Of a DNA stretch of 64,000 nt, positions 1 to 11,319 are shown piece after piece. The position numbers and the translations under genes were made by a program. This DNA is from Anniella stebbinsi (taxonomy: Eukaryota; Chordata; Lepidosauria; Squamata; Anniellidae). The notes under the pieces are model-generated. The model was not told the DNA's origin and ran no database searches. It saw only the letters and a list, made by a program, of their open reading frames with translations. Position 1 is the first letter of the stretch. The number at the start of each line of letters is the position of its first letter. The DNA lies in assembly GCA_029215795.1 (NCBI GenBank), contig JARDYH010000007.1, positions 75,031,763-75,095,762 of the forward strand. Direction: 5' to 3'.

Positions 1-2454
1 TGGTATCAAGATACTTCCTATATTCTTCTAAAGGTTTCCTCTCAATATCCATTTTAACCATACTTGTAAGTTTCTGGATCTAGTGGCACTTCATCCTATA
101 TTACAAACTCATTCTCCAAGGCAGTGATTTACATAGCCAAAACAACACCATCCACACAGGAGGAACCCCAAAGTTTGCTGAACATACATAAAATGCAAAA
201 CATACAAAATCCCAAAGAGTGCCAAACAACAGTCCAGGGAGGACTAAACAGTTAAAACATTCTGGGTATCTGCTGGGGGTTAGGGGAGGGAAACCAGGGG
301 GATGAAATGAAGTTTTCTGGGAAAGGACATTATTGACTGGTGGCTAAAACCCTGAACCCTGATTAATTGTTTGTTGTGAGTCCTACTTCTTTCCTTCAAT
401 CAGCCTTCCCCAAAGTGGTACCTCCCAGATGTTTTAAACTACAACTCCCATCAGCCCCAGCCAGCAGGACCAAAAGTTGGCTATGATGGGGATGGAAATG
501 AAAAACTTCTAAACGTTATCACATCAGGGAAGGCTGCCTTAACTTGGTCCCTAGGAGTGAAATAGCTTCAGGACTAATTACGTGACTGTGAGGTTTGCAG
601 TCTGGACCCAACACAAACCCAGCTCCCCTCCCTGAATTGATTCCCATCCACCTTACCTGCTACAAAAATGACCATGAGAAATCTCCCTGGTCCCATCTTA
701 TAGGTTGTGGGGGGATTTGTCTTTCAGCACCAGCAATTTGGAACAGAGACTCTTGGGTCCTCCTGGGCTATTTATAAAACTTTCTTTCCACCCGCCATCC
801 CTTGTACCCACCTACCTTTTTCTTTCCTCCCCCCACACACTCACCCTAAGGCAGGAAATCAGTGGGGAGGAGAAAAGGAGGGGCGATGAAACGGGAAGGC
901 AGACTGGGAGTGGGGGAAAAGAAAGGGAGGAAGAACATATATATACTCTTGACTTTTTAGAAAAGGGAAAAACACAGAGGGGTGGGTGGGTGGGTGGGTG
1001 GGTGTGGATGTATATATATATATATATATATATATACTTTTGCATTCATATGTATGCATATTTTCAAATGGCCATTTCTATAGACATTTGTTTATTCCTT
1101 TGGGCACCAGGGATTTTATATTTTGCAACTCTACACATAAACTCTTCTCTAAGTTCTGTACTAATAACGTCTTCTGAGGAACCTGCGGCAGGCCGTTAGC
1201 TGGGAGGGGGCTAAGGGGGGGCCAGCCCCTCCCCTAAATTTGTCGTGCCCCCATTACATTTTTTACAAACAAATAATTAAATTTATTCTGAAAGTTTTAG
1301 GAAACCAACATGAAAGCCTTTGTTTTTCTTCTTAAAGGTACAGATGCTCTTATTTTGGGGCAGTAACATAGTAGAACCTGCCCACATATCCTTAATAGTT
1401 CATGCAATTCAGGGCGTACCTGAGATGAAGGAATATTTTCACTTATGTGAACAGTTGTGTATATATATATATATATATATATATGAAAGGGCATGTATAG
1501 TTCAGATTTATAAAGGCAGCTCTTCAAAACACCTGTAGGCCCAATAATGGACTGGACACTTGGATTCAATTATTCAGGTGAAGAATTCATTGTTTCTATA
1601 CTCAAATTAATTAGTACATCTTCTCCTTCTGAAAATTGTTGTCATCTAAAAACTAAAGCTATTGGATTGCCCAATCAGATCACTAGTCTTTCTTTCCCCT
1701 TTCTTACTGAAAATATGCAAAAATTACTGGGATATCTTAAACCTCTAACATCACTGCTGCAGCACAAGGATCTGGATAGTGAGGCAACATTTAAATTTAT
1801 TGACTGGGTTTGCATGAATGACAACCCATAGTGGATAACAAGCCAAGGTGGGTTGTTGTGTCGTCCACTTAGGCCCCTTCCTGCAGGGTAGCTGACAACC
1901 CATGGTTTATTCTAGGGGTTCTTTCATCCATAATGGGTTAGCATGTTGCCCAAATCTGGAAACACCAAGCCATTGTGGGTTGTGTAAAGCAGCAAGCGAG
2001 CCTCTTAGTGAGAGTGGCAAAACCCTGCTACTCTTTTGGCTCAAGACTGCCTCTCCAATGATGCCCAAACAGATTTTGGAGGGGCTGCTACTTTTTTCTT
2101 ATCTTTTCTTTTCTCTTTGTGGGTTCTGGGGATTTTCACAAGTAATATCTTTTTTCTTTCTTTTTTTTTCCTTTTCGGGGGAGTCTTCCATAATTGCTCC
2201 ATTGGACAGAGCAAACTGCAAGAGGGGAAAGAAGGTTTCTGTCAGTCTTGCATTCGTGTTTGCGAACAGCACAGTCCTCCCTTCCAAACCACTCATGTAC
2301 TCTTCCGGTACACAGACCAGTGATCTCGCTCCATGGACCGAAGGATGTCCTCCGCTGGTATGGTTTGTGTGGAACCCGCTCCCCAAATACCAGCCTATTG
2401 TAGCTGAAAGCTCTTCCTGCCAAGAACTCAGCCTTAGGAGAGATGTTTCAGTCC
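1..2454. other. Gene-free repeat-rich DNA
   Basis: No host coding region is supported. A foldback repeat copy is near 402-540 (words such as CTACAACTCCCATCAGCCCC). A GGGT tract runs into a TA tract at 978-1036, and an AT tract lies at 1458-1484. A repeat with CAACCCATAGTGG / ACCCATGG words lies at about 1820-1990. The open frames across the TA and GGGT tracts are low-complexity. Confidence 0.6.
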
Positions 2455-2462
2455 TTTAGAAT

Positions 2463-2782
2463 TAGGGTGACCAGATAAAATCCAGGTTAGGGCTCGTGTA
2501 ACTTTAACAGTTGTAGAGAAAAGGGAATTTCAGCCAGTGTCATTTGTATGCAATTAGTTCCTGGTGAAATTCCCTCTTCATCACAACAGTTAAAGGTGCA
2601 GGGGCCCTGCCTTCTTTTGTATATGGTCACTCTAGTATAGTGCCTGCAACTTTAACTGTTGTGATGAAGAGGGAATATCACCAGGAACTAATTGCATACA
2701 AACGACCCTGGCTGAAATTCCCTTTTCTCTACAACTGTTAAAGTTACATGAGCTCTGACCTGGATTTTATCTGGTCACCCTA
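2463..2782 (-). mobile_element. Palindromic hAT-type MITE, copy 1
   Basis: A 320-bp element with ends TAGGGTGACC and GGTCACCCTA. It is flanked by a perfect 8-bp target duplication TTTAGAAT (2455-2462 and 2783-2790). Arms of about 140 bases are inverted around a central spacer. An 8-bp duplication with TAGGG-type termini is a hallmark of hAT transposons. No transposase is encoded, so it is non-autonomous. The strand is assigned by the spacer orientation. Confidence 0.88.
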
Positions 2783-3009
2783 TTTAGAATGGGAGGAAAA
2801 GCACCAAAGGTGGGAAACCACCAACAATTGGCAGCCGGAGGAAAGATGTGGCCATCTGCGGAGGGCTGTATTGGGACGTCCGGGAGGACAGATTTGCTCC
2901 ACAGGCTTGAAGTTCCCCACCTGTGTAGTAGAGAATTCAGGGGACAGGATACACAGGCTTTTTTAAAAAAAAAATTGTAAGATATTCCTAAACAATCTGT
3001 TGTGGTGCT

Positions 3010-3322
3010 CCGGTGTGGAATAACCTCCCCTTGGAGGCCCAATTGGCACCAACACTGGTTTCATCTCAGCGCCAAGTTAAAACATGGGTTTTTTTATCAA
3101 AGCCTTTGAGGGCTAAATTCTCCATGGTGGTTCATAGTTTTAATTGTTTTTATTGCTTTTTTTAAAAAAATCTACGTGTTTTAGTTTGTTAACGACTGAA
3201 TACCTTTTGAGCTGTGTATATTATTTATGTTTACATGGTTCTGATTTTATCCGTACGTCGCCCTGAGATCCCAGTGATATAGGGTAGGATACAAATGTTT
3301 TAACAAAATAAATAAATAACTT
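3010..3322 (+). mobile_element. L2/CR1-type LINE 3' tail
   Basis: Degenerate reading-frame end (GTGTGGAATAACCTCCC...), then an AT-rich tail with a decayed version of the motif CGCCCTGAGATC...GGGTAGGATACAAAT and a terminal AAATAAATAAAT. This is the usual 3' end of reptile L2-like LINEs. It is 5'-truncated. Confidence 0.55.
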
Positions 3323-3917
3323 AGGGGACCCTGGAGTTGGCTTCCCACTTTGTGAGAGAAAAGGTATCGACAGCTCAGGGCTTGGAAGACGGGACTTCTG
3401 GCTTCCAGCCCTGATGAACTGATGCTAAACTTTATTTACGAGGCCAAAGTTTGTCCTTGCGTCACCAAGCCCTCTGTTACAATGTCCCCTTTGCATCTGG
3501 GTGCGGTTTCGGAGATGGGACAATAACCAGGATTACTGGGGGTGGCGGGAGAGAGAACAAGACAGGATGTTTCAGTCTCCTGACAAAGCCCATTGTGTGG
3601 TGGATGCTTTATTTATCTTTGCTGTCCTTTCCATGATGTTTACCTTACACAGAGATGCAGATAATGGTTTTCCAACCTGTCTGTGCATCCAAGCCCGAGA
3701 GAGGCCCCAGCGCACCACCTGGGAGGGATGAGACCACATGCTTGCATCACAAACATCGCCCATTGTTTTCTGAGCTTTCAGTGCAAACAACATGCATTCC
3801 CTAAGGAGTCCGTACGGAATTATCCTACGTGAATTCCAGTGGGTAGAAATGGGGAGGTTTGTCCTTCATGGCGAAACCACCCTTATAAATTAGGCCCAAG
3901 GCCCACACTGACACATG

Positions 3918-4830
3918 GGGCTTGTCTACACCTGCCATTAATCCCAGGGTGGTCAGCAGGTCATCCCTGTGCATCCAAATGATGCACAGCCGATCCCGGG
4001 GTGAATTGGGGATAAGCACTCAGTTCTCCTGGGATAGCTTTTTCCTGGCTTTTCCCGCCATCTTGGGTAGGACCAGATAAAATCCCACCGTCTTGGGTAG
4101 GACCAGATAAAATCCAGGTCAGGGCTCATGTAATTTTAACAGTTGTAGAGAAAAGGGAAGTTCAGCCAGGGTCATTTGTATGCAATTAGTTCCTGATGAA
4201 ATTCCCTCTTCATCACAACAGTTAAAGGTGCAGGTCCTATACTAGAGTGACCATATACAAAAGAAGGCAGGGCCCCTGCAACTTTAACTGCTGTGATGAA
4301 GAGGGAATTGCACCAGGAACTAATTGCATACAAATGACACCAGTTGAAATTCCCTTTTCTCTACAACTGTTAAAGTTACATGAGCCCTGACCTGGATTTT
4401 ATCTGGTCACCCTAGTCTTGGGACCATCCTGAGCTCCGCCGGCAATGTGGCTCTCCCTCCCGGGGTCCTCCCTCTTCCCCACAAGTACTGGGGCTCAGGA
4501 AATGGGCATGGAGTTGTGCAGGGAGAGTCCGTGGGCATCAGGGGTGAGGAGAAGAGCATTTTCACCAACTTTGGGCTGGTGCTTGGCGTCTTCCAGCACC
4601 AAATTTTTTGTATTTTTTTAAAAATTCCTCCGCAGGATTGCACCTGCACAATTGTGCAATTGCACAAATGTTTCCTCTTTTTTTAAAAAAAATGGTGCCC
4701 CGGAACATCCCTCTTTACTTCCAGGACAACTCGGTGGCCCCTGGCCCCTGAGGGACGGTCCTGGAAGTGGAAAACTATGTAATCATCATCCCTCCCCACT
4801 CCCCAAAGGGCCGCAGGTGTAGATGAGCCC
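3918..4830. mobile_element. Non-autonomous DNA transposon with terminal inverted repeats, host of MITE copy 2
   Basis: The left end GGGCTTGTCTACACCTGC (3918-3935) and the right end GCAGGTGTAGATGAGCCC (4813-4830) are inverted repeats with one mismatch. The interior is GC-rich with no coding capacity. MITE copy 2 is nested inside at 4098-4414. No clear target duplication is seen. Related GC-rich sequence occurs at about 7320-7753 and 34920-35320. Confidence 0.6.
4098..4414 (+). mobile_element. Palindromic hAT-type MITE, copy 2
   Basis: A 317-bp copy with the 8-bp target duplication GTCTTGGG (4090-4097 and 4415-4422). The left terminus is TAGGACC because of a short deletion. Just upstream, about 28 bases spanning the target and the first 20 bases of the element are duplicated (about 4062-4090). 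Confidence 0.85.
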
Positions 4831-6735
4831 ATTGTCTCCACCTGTACAGCAAGTTGATAGCTACACTTAGGAGAAAACCACAAGCACAGACCCCTCTTAA
4901 AAGGCGGGGAGGCAGGGGATTTGGGCCCAGTGCAGTTAGGAGTGGCAAGGATGAGAAGGAAGCATCAGGGATGCCTCATGGCATACGTGCCACACCTTGG
5001 CCATATTACTTCAGCTCATCCTGCAATGCAATAAATGTGTAAGTGTGTGGAGCGAAAGATGGTGGGTTCCAGCAGGATTTGAGCTATGGAGAGAAAGAGT
5101 AAGATTCCAAAGGCCTTAGAACAATGACGGTCCTGAGACGGATGCTGAAGACTCAAGGCCAGTCCTACCCTAAGGCAAAGTGAGGCAGTTGCCTCAGGCA
5201 GCAAGTGCTGGGAGGTGGCAGCAAGGTGATGAAGGAGAAAACTGCACACCATGCCACCTTCCCTACACTTCCTGGCCTGCTGCCTTCAGGTGTGGCAGAG
5301 GATGCTGCCCCAACCATCAATGTTGAAGAAAAATGTTTCGTCTTGGAGACAGGGTTTTGTTCATGGAAGGGGAAGGGGAGCCATCTTGTTCTTCGCCTCA
5401 TGCAGCAAAATGTCTTGGGTCAGCCCTGCAAAGGCTGAATGTTTAACAACAACAAATCCTAGACAACTGGTAAAATGTTGCAGCTTTGCAAGAAGGAGGC
5501 AAGAAAAAGCAAAGCCTCAGAAAAAGAGCATGCTGACATAATAATATTTCAATTTTTTTTTTCATTTAAAAAATGGAAACTCTCCTAGATTTCAGGAAAA
5601 ACTGTTTGGCTCAGCCTGCAAGTTGGGCTAGATTTCACTGCAATGGACATCCCTAGACAGGGCTGGCCCAAGACATTTTGCTGCCTGAGTTGAAGGACAA
5701 GATGGTCCCCCTCCCCCCACAATACAAAAGCTGACCAGACTCCCAGTTGACTCTTTATTCAACATTGATGACAGGACAAGACTGGCTACCTTAGGGAAAT
5801 GGTCTTCAACTGGTGGGTCGCAAACCCAAAAGGGGGTCCTGAGATCAATCCAGATAGGTCATGGCAAAGTTATTGCCACCTTGCTGGGCAGGATGAAGAT
5901 TGTGAAGGTGGGTCCCATATTGCAGGTTGGGAGTCCAAGGTGAGTTTCGGGTCTGGACCAGTTAAAGACCACTGCCTTCAGGGGTGTAAGTCAGGCCACA
6001 TAGCACACACAGTCCTGTCTTCCAACAGAGGGGAATGGCTGGGGGATTCAAGAGGGATGGCTACTACCACACCAGCATCTGGTGCCAGAGGCAGCTGGGT
6101 ATGAAGATAAATACCTGGACAGGAATTGTGTTGCTAGGGTTACATATGTCCTCCATGACTCGATGCTTGTCATACAAGGCACTACTCATCAAGGCCATTT
6201 CAATCCATCAGTGATCAAAAAGAGGTGTTTTGGTTTTTTTCAAACAAAATTCACTGCTGTTTGCTCGGGGGTGGGAGAGACCTTCAGTGTTTTCCTTTAT
6301 TATTTTTCACTGAAGTCAAGCAAAGGAATTCCCATATGGAACCACTGCTCCAACACAAACACCACCCGCCTCATTATCCTCATTATCCTCAAGGGTCATT
6401 CTATTTTAGACAGTGGTCCATATGCCAAAAGTATATTTTTTTCCCATGGAACCACACAGATGCAGTGACCAGATACATATCCGCTGTATCCCAAATGCAG
6501 CCACACTTCAAGAGCATTAGTATACAGCAGCTTTATTTACAATGCATTTTTAAATAATAACAATCCCTAGCGTAGGCTTTGCTGTTTTCACTGGTGCTGA
6601 GTTGACATCTCCATTCAGCTCTCAATAACATCCAGGTCATTTACCCAATTTTAGTTATCTCCAGTTCAGATTCCATCTGTGAATATGTGAAAAATCCATT
6701 GTGTTAAGACTACATATTGAGAGACTCCACTGCTG

Positions 6736-6793
<58 letters not shown>

Positions 6794-6824
6794 CCCCCTT
6801 TGCTCACTCACTCGCTCGCTCTCT

Positions 6825-6868
<44 letters not shown>

Positions 6869-6922
6869 TGTTCTACGGCTCCCCCTTCTCTCCCTCCCTC
6901 TCTCCCTCTCTGTGACATCTCC
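4831..6922. other. Gene-free interval with TC microsatellites
   Basis: Apart from the hAT remnant at 5797-5973, no gene or clear element is seen up to a pair of TC/CTTT tracts at 6738-6789 and 6822-6862. Short open frames here lack domains or splice context. Confidence 0.5.
5797..5973. mobile_element. hAT-derived MITE remnant (SPIN-like ends)
   Basis: The left end AATGGTCTTCAACTGG and the right end CCAGTTAAAGACCACTG are inverted repeats around a sequence containing GGTGGGTCGCAAACCC, typical of hAT MITEs. The flanks CCTTAGGG and CCTTCAGG may be a decayed 8-bp target duplication. Confidence 0.6.
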
Positions 6923-7242
6923 TAGGCTGACCAGATAAAATCCAGGTCAGGGCTCATGTAACTTTAACAGTTGTAGAGAAAAGGGAATTGCAGCCAGGGT
7001 CATTTGTATGCAATTAGTTCCTGGTGAAATTCCCTCTTCATCACAACAGTTAAAGTTGCAGGCACTATACTAGAGTGACCATATACAAAAGAAGGCAAGG
7101 CCCCTGCAACTTTAACTGCTGTGATGAAGAGGAAATTTCACCAGGAACTAATTGCATACAAATGATACTGGCTGCAATTCCCTTTTCTCTACAACTGTTA
7201 AAGTTACATGAGCCCTGACCTGGATTTTATCTGGTCACCCTA
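6923..7242 (+). mobile_element. Palindromic hAT-type MITE, copy 3
   Basis: A 320-bp copy, left end TAGGCTGACC and right end GGTCACCCTA. The flanks share ATCTCC but are offset by two bases (6917-6922 against 7243-7248), so the target duplication is imperfect. Confidence 0.8.
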
Positions 7243-7243
7243 A

Positions 7244-7750
7244 TCTCCTTTGCTTTCTCTCCCTCCTCCTCCTCCTCCTCCTCCTTCTTCTTCTCTCTCT
7301 CTCTGGCCCTTTTTCCACCAAGCATTTCATCTGGGATGGCCCCCGGCTGGTCCCTGTGAGTCCAAATGTACAAGGGGACTCCCGGGGGCAGGGGGAGTTG
7401 GCCACAGGATTTTCCAGGTTTAAGGGAAACCTGAAAAATCTCAATTCTTCCATGGTCCCGGGACCACAGAAGATGTGCCTGCCCATCCAGGGTGCTTACT
7501 CGTGAGTAATCACAGCAGCAAAATGGGCTCAGAGCCGAACCGAGAAGCTCCGTGCCCATCAGGGGAGGGGGAAAAGGAAGCCCGCCATCCCTAAGATGGC
7601 GGGGGGGGGGGGGGGGAGAGCGATTTTGCTGCATTTTTTTTTCTTACTTACATTTCAGTGGAGCACAGGAGCGCTCTTCTCTGGTGTTTTAAAAGAAATG
7701 GTGCCTGTGCAACGGCCCAGGACCCTTTTCACCCCTATGGTGTAGACAGG

Positions 7751-7783
<33 letters not shown>

Positions 7784-8064
7784 ACCCTTTCTCTCTCTGT
7801 CTCTTTCAGAACCCCCTTCTCTCTCTTGTTATGATTCTCTCTCTCTTTCTGCTACCCCCTTTTCCTTCTTGCTCTTTGCTCCTTTGTCTCTGTCTATCTC
7901 ATCGCGCCACCTTCTCCACTTCCCCTCTGATTCCTTCTCCCTTTCCATCTTCCTCCCTGACTGTTGGGGGGGGGGGGGGCTGGGAGGGACGGATCACTCC
8001 TGTCAGAGGCCTGAATGGATCAATTGCAGAAGACTTTTGAAATGAAGCCAAGGAGAGCATGAAA
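7244..8064. repeat. Simple repeats and GC-rich dispersed repeat
   Basis: A CTC/CTT tract at 7258-7300. A GC-rich dispersed repeat at about 7320-7753 shares GCTCCGTGCCCATCAGGGGA with 35105-35124. A G tract lies near 7600-7615 and TC tracts at 7755-7780. There is no coding evidence. Confidence 0.5.
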
Positions 8065-8079
8065 TTAGGCTGAAGGCTG

Positions 8080-8495
8080 CATGTGGCTCAAGAGCCGCAC
8101 ATTGCCCACCACCTGCTTTCGGCTAACGGAACTGTGATTTCCTGGCTCTTCCCCCCATCCTCCCCACACCAATCTTTTTGAAAACATGGATGCTGTGTTG
8201 GCTACTTTCCACTCTTCTGGTGGAGAGGCCATGGTCAATGACAGGTTGCCTATTTTTCTTAGAACATCAACGATTTTAGATGGGGTGGTCAAGGAACTCT
8301 TGGATGTATGCCATCTTGACCTAGCAACTTGTAAACATTTACCATTTAATCGGCCAATTACCCCCAGATTGCAATCTGTTGTTGCTGCTATTTTATTATT
8401 ATTTAGTTCTTCTGAAACGCTCCCTGGAAGAAGAAGACGAAAAAGGGAAGAACCACTTAAGCATGTTTTTCCATCAAACATCCTCTGCAGCATAA
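8080..8495 (-). pseudogene. CR1-type LINE reverse transcriptase fragment, decayed
   Basis: On the minus strand an open stretch reads ...SPPEEWKVANTASMFSKR..., then EEPGNHSSVS. This matches the conserved CR1/jockey reverse-transcriptase block (vPeDWKkAnvtPIFKKG...EDPGNYRPVS). The rest is too diverged to align by eye, and only a fragment of the polymerase remains. Confidence 0.55.
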
Positions 8496-10763
8496 ATAGA
8501 CATAAAGAATTCTTTCCGCTTCTCTCTTATCCTGCCCCGCCATCCTCCTTAGGCATTTCGATCACATCTTTATCATCGATGGTCCATCCACCTCTCTGGC
8601 TGGCCTCCTGCTTCTGATGTACTTAAAGATTTGTGAACAGTTTGTATAAACACTTCTAGCCATGACTGCTCCAGTCTCATAAGCCTAGAACTCATACAAT
8701 GAAACAGATGAGTAGTGGGTTCAAGGAAATATTTCTTCCATTTATTTATGGAATTCGCTGTCCCAAGATGTGGTGATGGCTATTACTCTCAGCTTCAATA
8801 TTGTGTTAGAAATGTGCATATTTGGGGGAGTTGCATATGTATCTATTCATGGGAATTATGGAAATAAAAGCAAATTTTCTTGTTTGTTTTTTTTAAAAAA
8901 AACATGGATTGATGCTTAATTTGGACCAAACAGACTTGTGACTGAATACATATGAATTTGACACTGACCTGCACTGTTTGTCCATCCAAGCCAACACCTT
9001 TGACAATCGGACAGTTTTCCAAGCTATACAAAATATTAAAATGTGGAAACCCTCTCTCAGACCATTTCAAAACAGTTTTCTTAAGGATAAGCCTGTGGCA
9101 ACACCTGAAACACACATAAGAGCAGGCAGGTAATAGTGAATCACTTTTTTAAAAAAACTGGCAACCCCTAGACACTTTGTGCATCAAAGACTGAAAAGCA
9201 CAGTCAATTGATATGTTTGAAATTAATTCCTTAAGTAGTTCCTTGTTATCCGCTAGGTTTGCCAGTGTGTGTGTTTTCCTAGATGGAGGCAGAAATTCAA
9301 CTGGTGCAGCCTATCCCGTACTGAATTCCAAGATGAGTGTTTCACCACCACCACCACCACCACTGCCATCCTGGCCCCTCTTTGTCTGTGTTGATCCCTC
9401 TTGAACACTCACTTAGATGCTTTCTAAGATTTCTTTCTACCGTTCCATCCAGCATCGCAGCTAAAAATAATCTTGGGGAGGGTGTGGAAACGTGACCATT
9501 TCCTACCCAGCTGCTTCCTCTCCCCATCTCTCTCTAAACCCCTGTAAATGACAGATTTCCTATGGGAGGGTGCGGTCTGGGAAAGAGAAAACAGAGTCTG
9601 ATATGATGCACATTATTTAGCTTTGGTGTCTCTCTTTGACGACGATGAGATGACACTTAAATCGGGGAATGGGATCTTGCAGTAGGTGAGGTGAGGCTAG
9701 ATAAGATTGATGCTGGGTCTCTGGAGCCATCAAATATTGGTGATGGGCAGGAGAGTGACATCTAGTGGTTAGAAGGGGAGAGCTGGGAGACAGGGAGGCA
9801 CCTGGGTTTTATTCTGGGCTCCAGAACCAAGCAGGAACATGGTGGCTGTCGGCTGGCATCTGGTGATAGGCAGGAGAGCGACATCTAGTGGTTAGAAGGG
9901 GAGAGCTAGGAGACAGGGAGGCACCTGGGTTTTATTCTTGGCTCCAGAACCAAGCAGGAACATGATGGCTATCGGCTGGCGTCTGGCCCAGGCAGACCCA
10001 CTCTGTTCCCTGGCTTGGAGCCAACTTTGTGTTTCATGATTCTGTGCAACTGCTTGGCAGGCAGACATCTTCCTCTTCACCGCTCTCCAGCCTCCAGGAA
10101 CCTGCAGCTAAGGTTCTAAAATCCCTTCCCTCTGCAGGCATGGCCACCCTCTGCTAAAACCATTGCACTGCTGCTCTTGGAATGCAGTGGACAAATAGAA
10201 ACGGCAGGAGGACATCTCTTGCTGATACAGTTGTTTTGGTAACCCCAAGTCTACACAGCGCTTGAACAATGGGAAGAAAGTTTGGGGCACTTAGGACAAC
10301 CCACAAGCTCATCTCAAATTTGCCAGTTTTAGCCAAATCATGCCCCCTGTAGCCTGCTAAAAGCAGGATCTGGGGAGGGCATTGCAAAAAGTGAAGGGGC
10401 CAGGTCCTTCAGTGCCAGCTCCAGGTTTTTGAGGATGCTTGGGGGGGGGAACCCTCATTGGGCCCCCTCCCAGCGAGTCTACTCACTCTCATTGTCACTA
10501 GCTGCTATGGCTCCTCCTCCTCTTTCACATCAATGATTCCACTTACTTGCTAGATTGACAGGCTGAGAGCCAGTGAGCAAGTAGGCAATGTGATCTGCTG
10601 TTCCTCCTCCTCCCCATCACCACTGTCTGGGCCAGAGCAAGAAACAGCTAAACAAGCATGTCACAAGGGTGAAGAGGAATCACACATCCAGGAGCTCCTG
10701 TCAGTGGCCCCCTGCTTGGCTGTGGGTCCTTGGCAGTTGCCCAACAATACCTACCCTTGACAC
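8496..10763. other. Gene-free interval
   Basis: A short LINE 3' fragment (GGAATTCGCTGTCCCAAGATG) lies near 8740-8800. The 123-bp tandem duplication at 9739-9985 is listed separately. A CCA tract lies at 9344-9362. The remaining open frames have no recognisable domain. Confidence 0.45.
9739..9985. repeat. 123-bp tandem duplication
   Basis: Two adjacent copies with starts at about 9739 and 9862 share long identical runs (for example GGAGACAGGGAGGCACCTGG) and differ at only a few positions. Words resembling Pol III A and B boxes (TAGTGGTTAGAA, GGGTTTTATTC) hint at a SINE origin. Confidence 0.7.
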
Positions 10764-11083
10764 TAGGGTGACCAGGTAAAATCCCGGTTAGGGCTCATAT
10801 AACTTTAACAGTTGTAGAGAAAAGGGAATTCCAGCCAGGGTCATTTGTATGCAATTAGTTCCTGGTGAAATTCCCTCTTCATCACAACAGTAAAAGTTGC
10901 AGGCACTATACTAGAGTGACCATATACAAAAGAAGGCAGGGCCCCTGCAACTTTAACTGTTGTGATGAAGAGGAAATTTCACCAGGAACTAATTGCATAC
11001 AAATGACACTGGCTGCAATTCCCTTTTCTCTACAACTGTTAAAGTTACATGAGCCCTGACCTGGATTTTATCTGGTCAGCCTA
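10764..11083 (+). mobile_element. Palindromic hAT-type MITE, copy 4
   Basis: A 320-bp copy with the perfect 8-bp target duplication CTTGACAC (10756-10763 and 11084-11091). Confidence 0.88.
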
Positions 11084-11146
11084 CTTGACACTGCCCCATC
11101 TACTTTAATCATTATGATTTTGCATCACACACACTTTGTCAATGAC

Positions 11147-11319
11147 CCTGTTCAGACAACCCTCTAAGCCACGGTGGTTAAGCGGTTTGAGCTAAACATG
11201 ATGGCTTAGCATGTCATGTGAACCATTCCTAACCATGGAGGCTACATAAGCACACTCGCTAACCATTTGTTTCAAAAGAGTTAGCGGCTTAATCATGGCT
11301 TAGTGTTTTGTCTGCAGGG
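11147..11319. mobile_element. Foldback MITE, CCTGTTCAGA family
   Basis: Starts CCTGTTCAGACAAC and ends near TTTGTCTGCAGGG, with inverted internal words (AAGCCACGGTGGTTAAG / AACCATGGAGGCT). Relatives lie at 26301-26400 and 41858-42128. Confidence 0.5.

Noticed and set aside
705..1199. Long open frame over the GGGT/TA tracts
   Set aside because: The product contains a YIYIYIYIY run from a TA microsatellite, and there is no domain or splice context.
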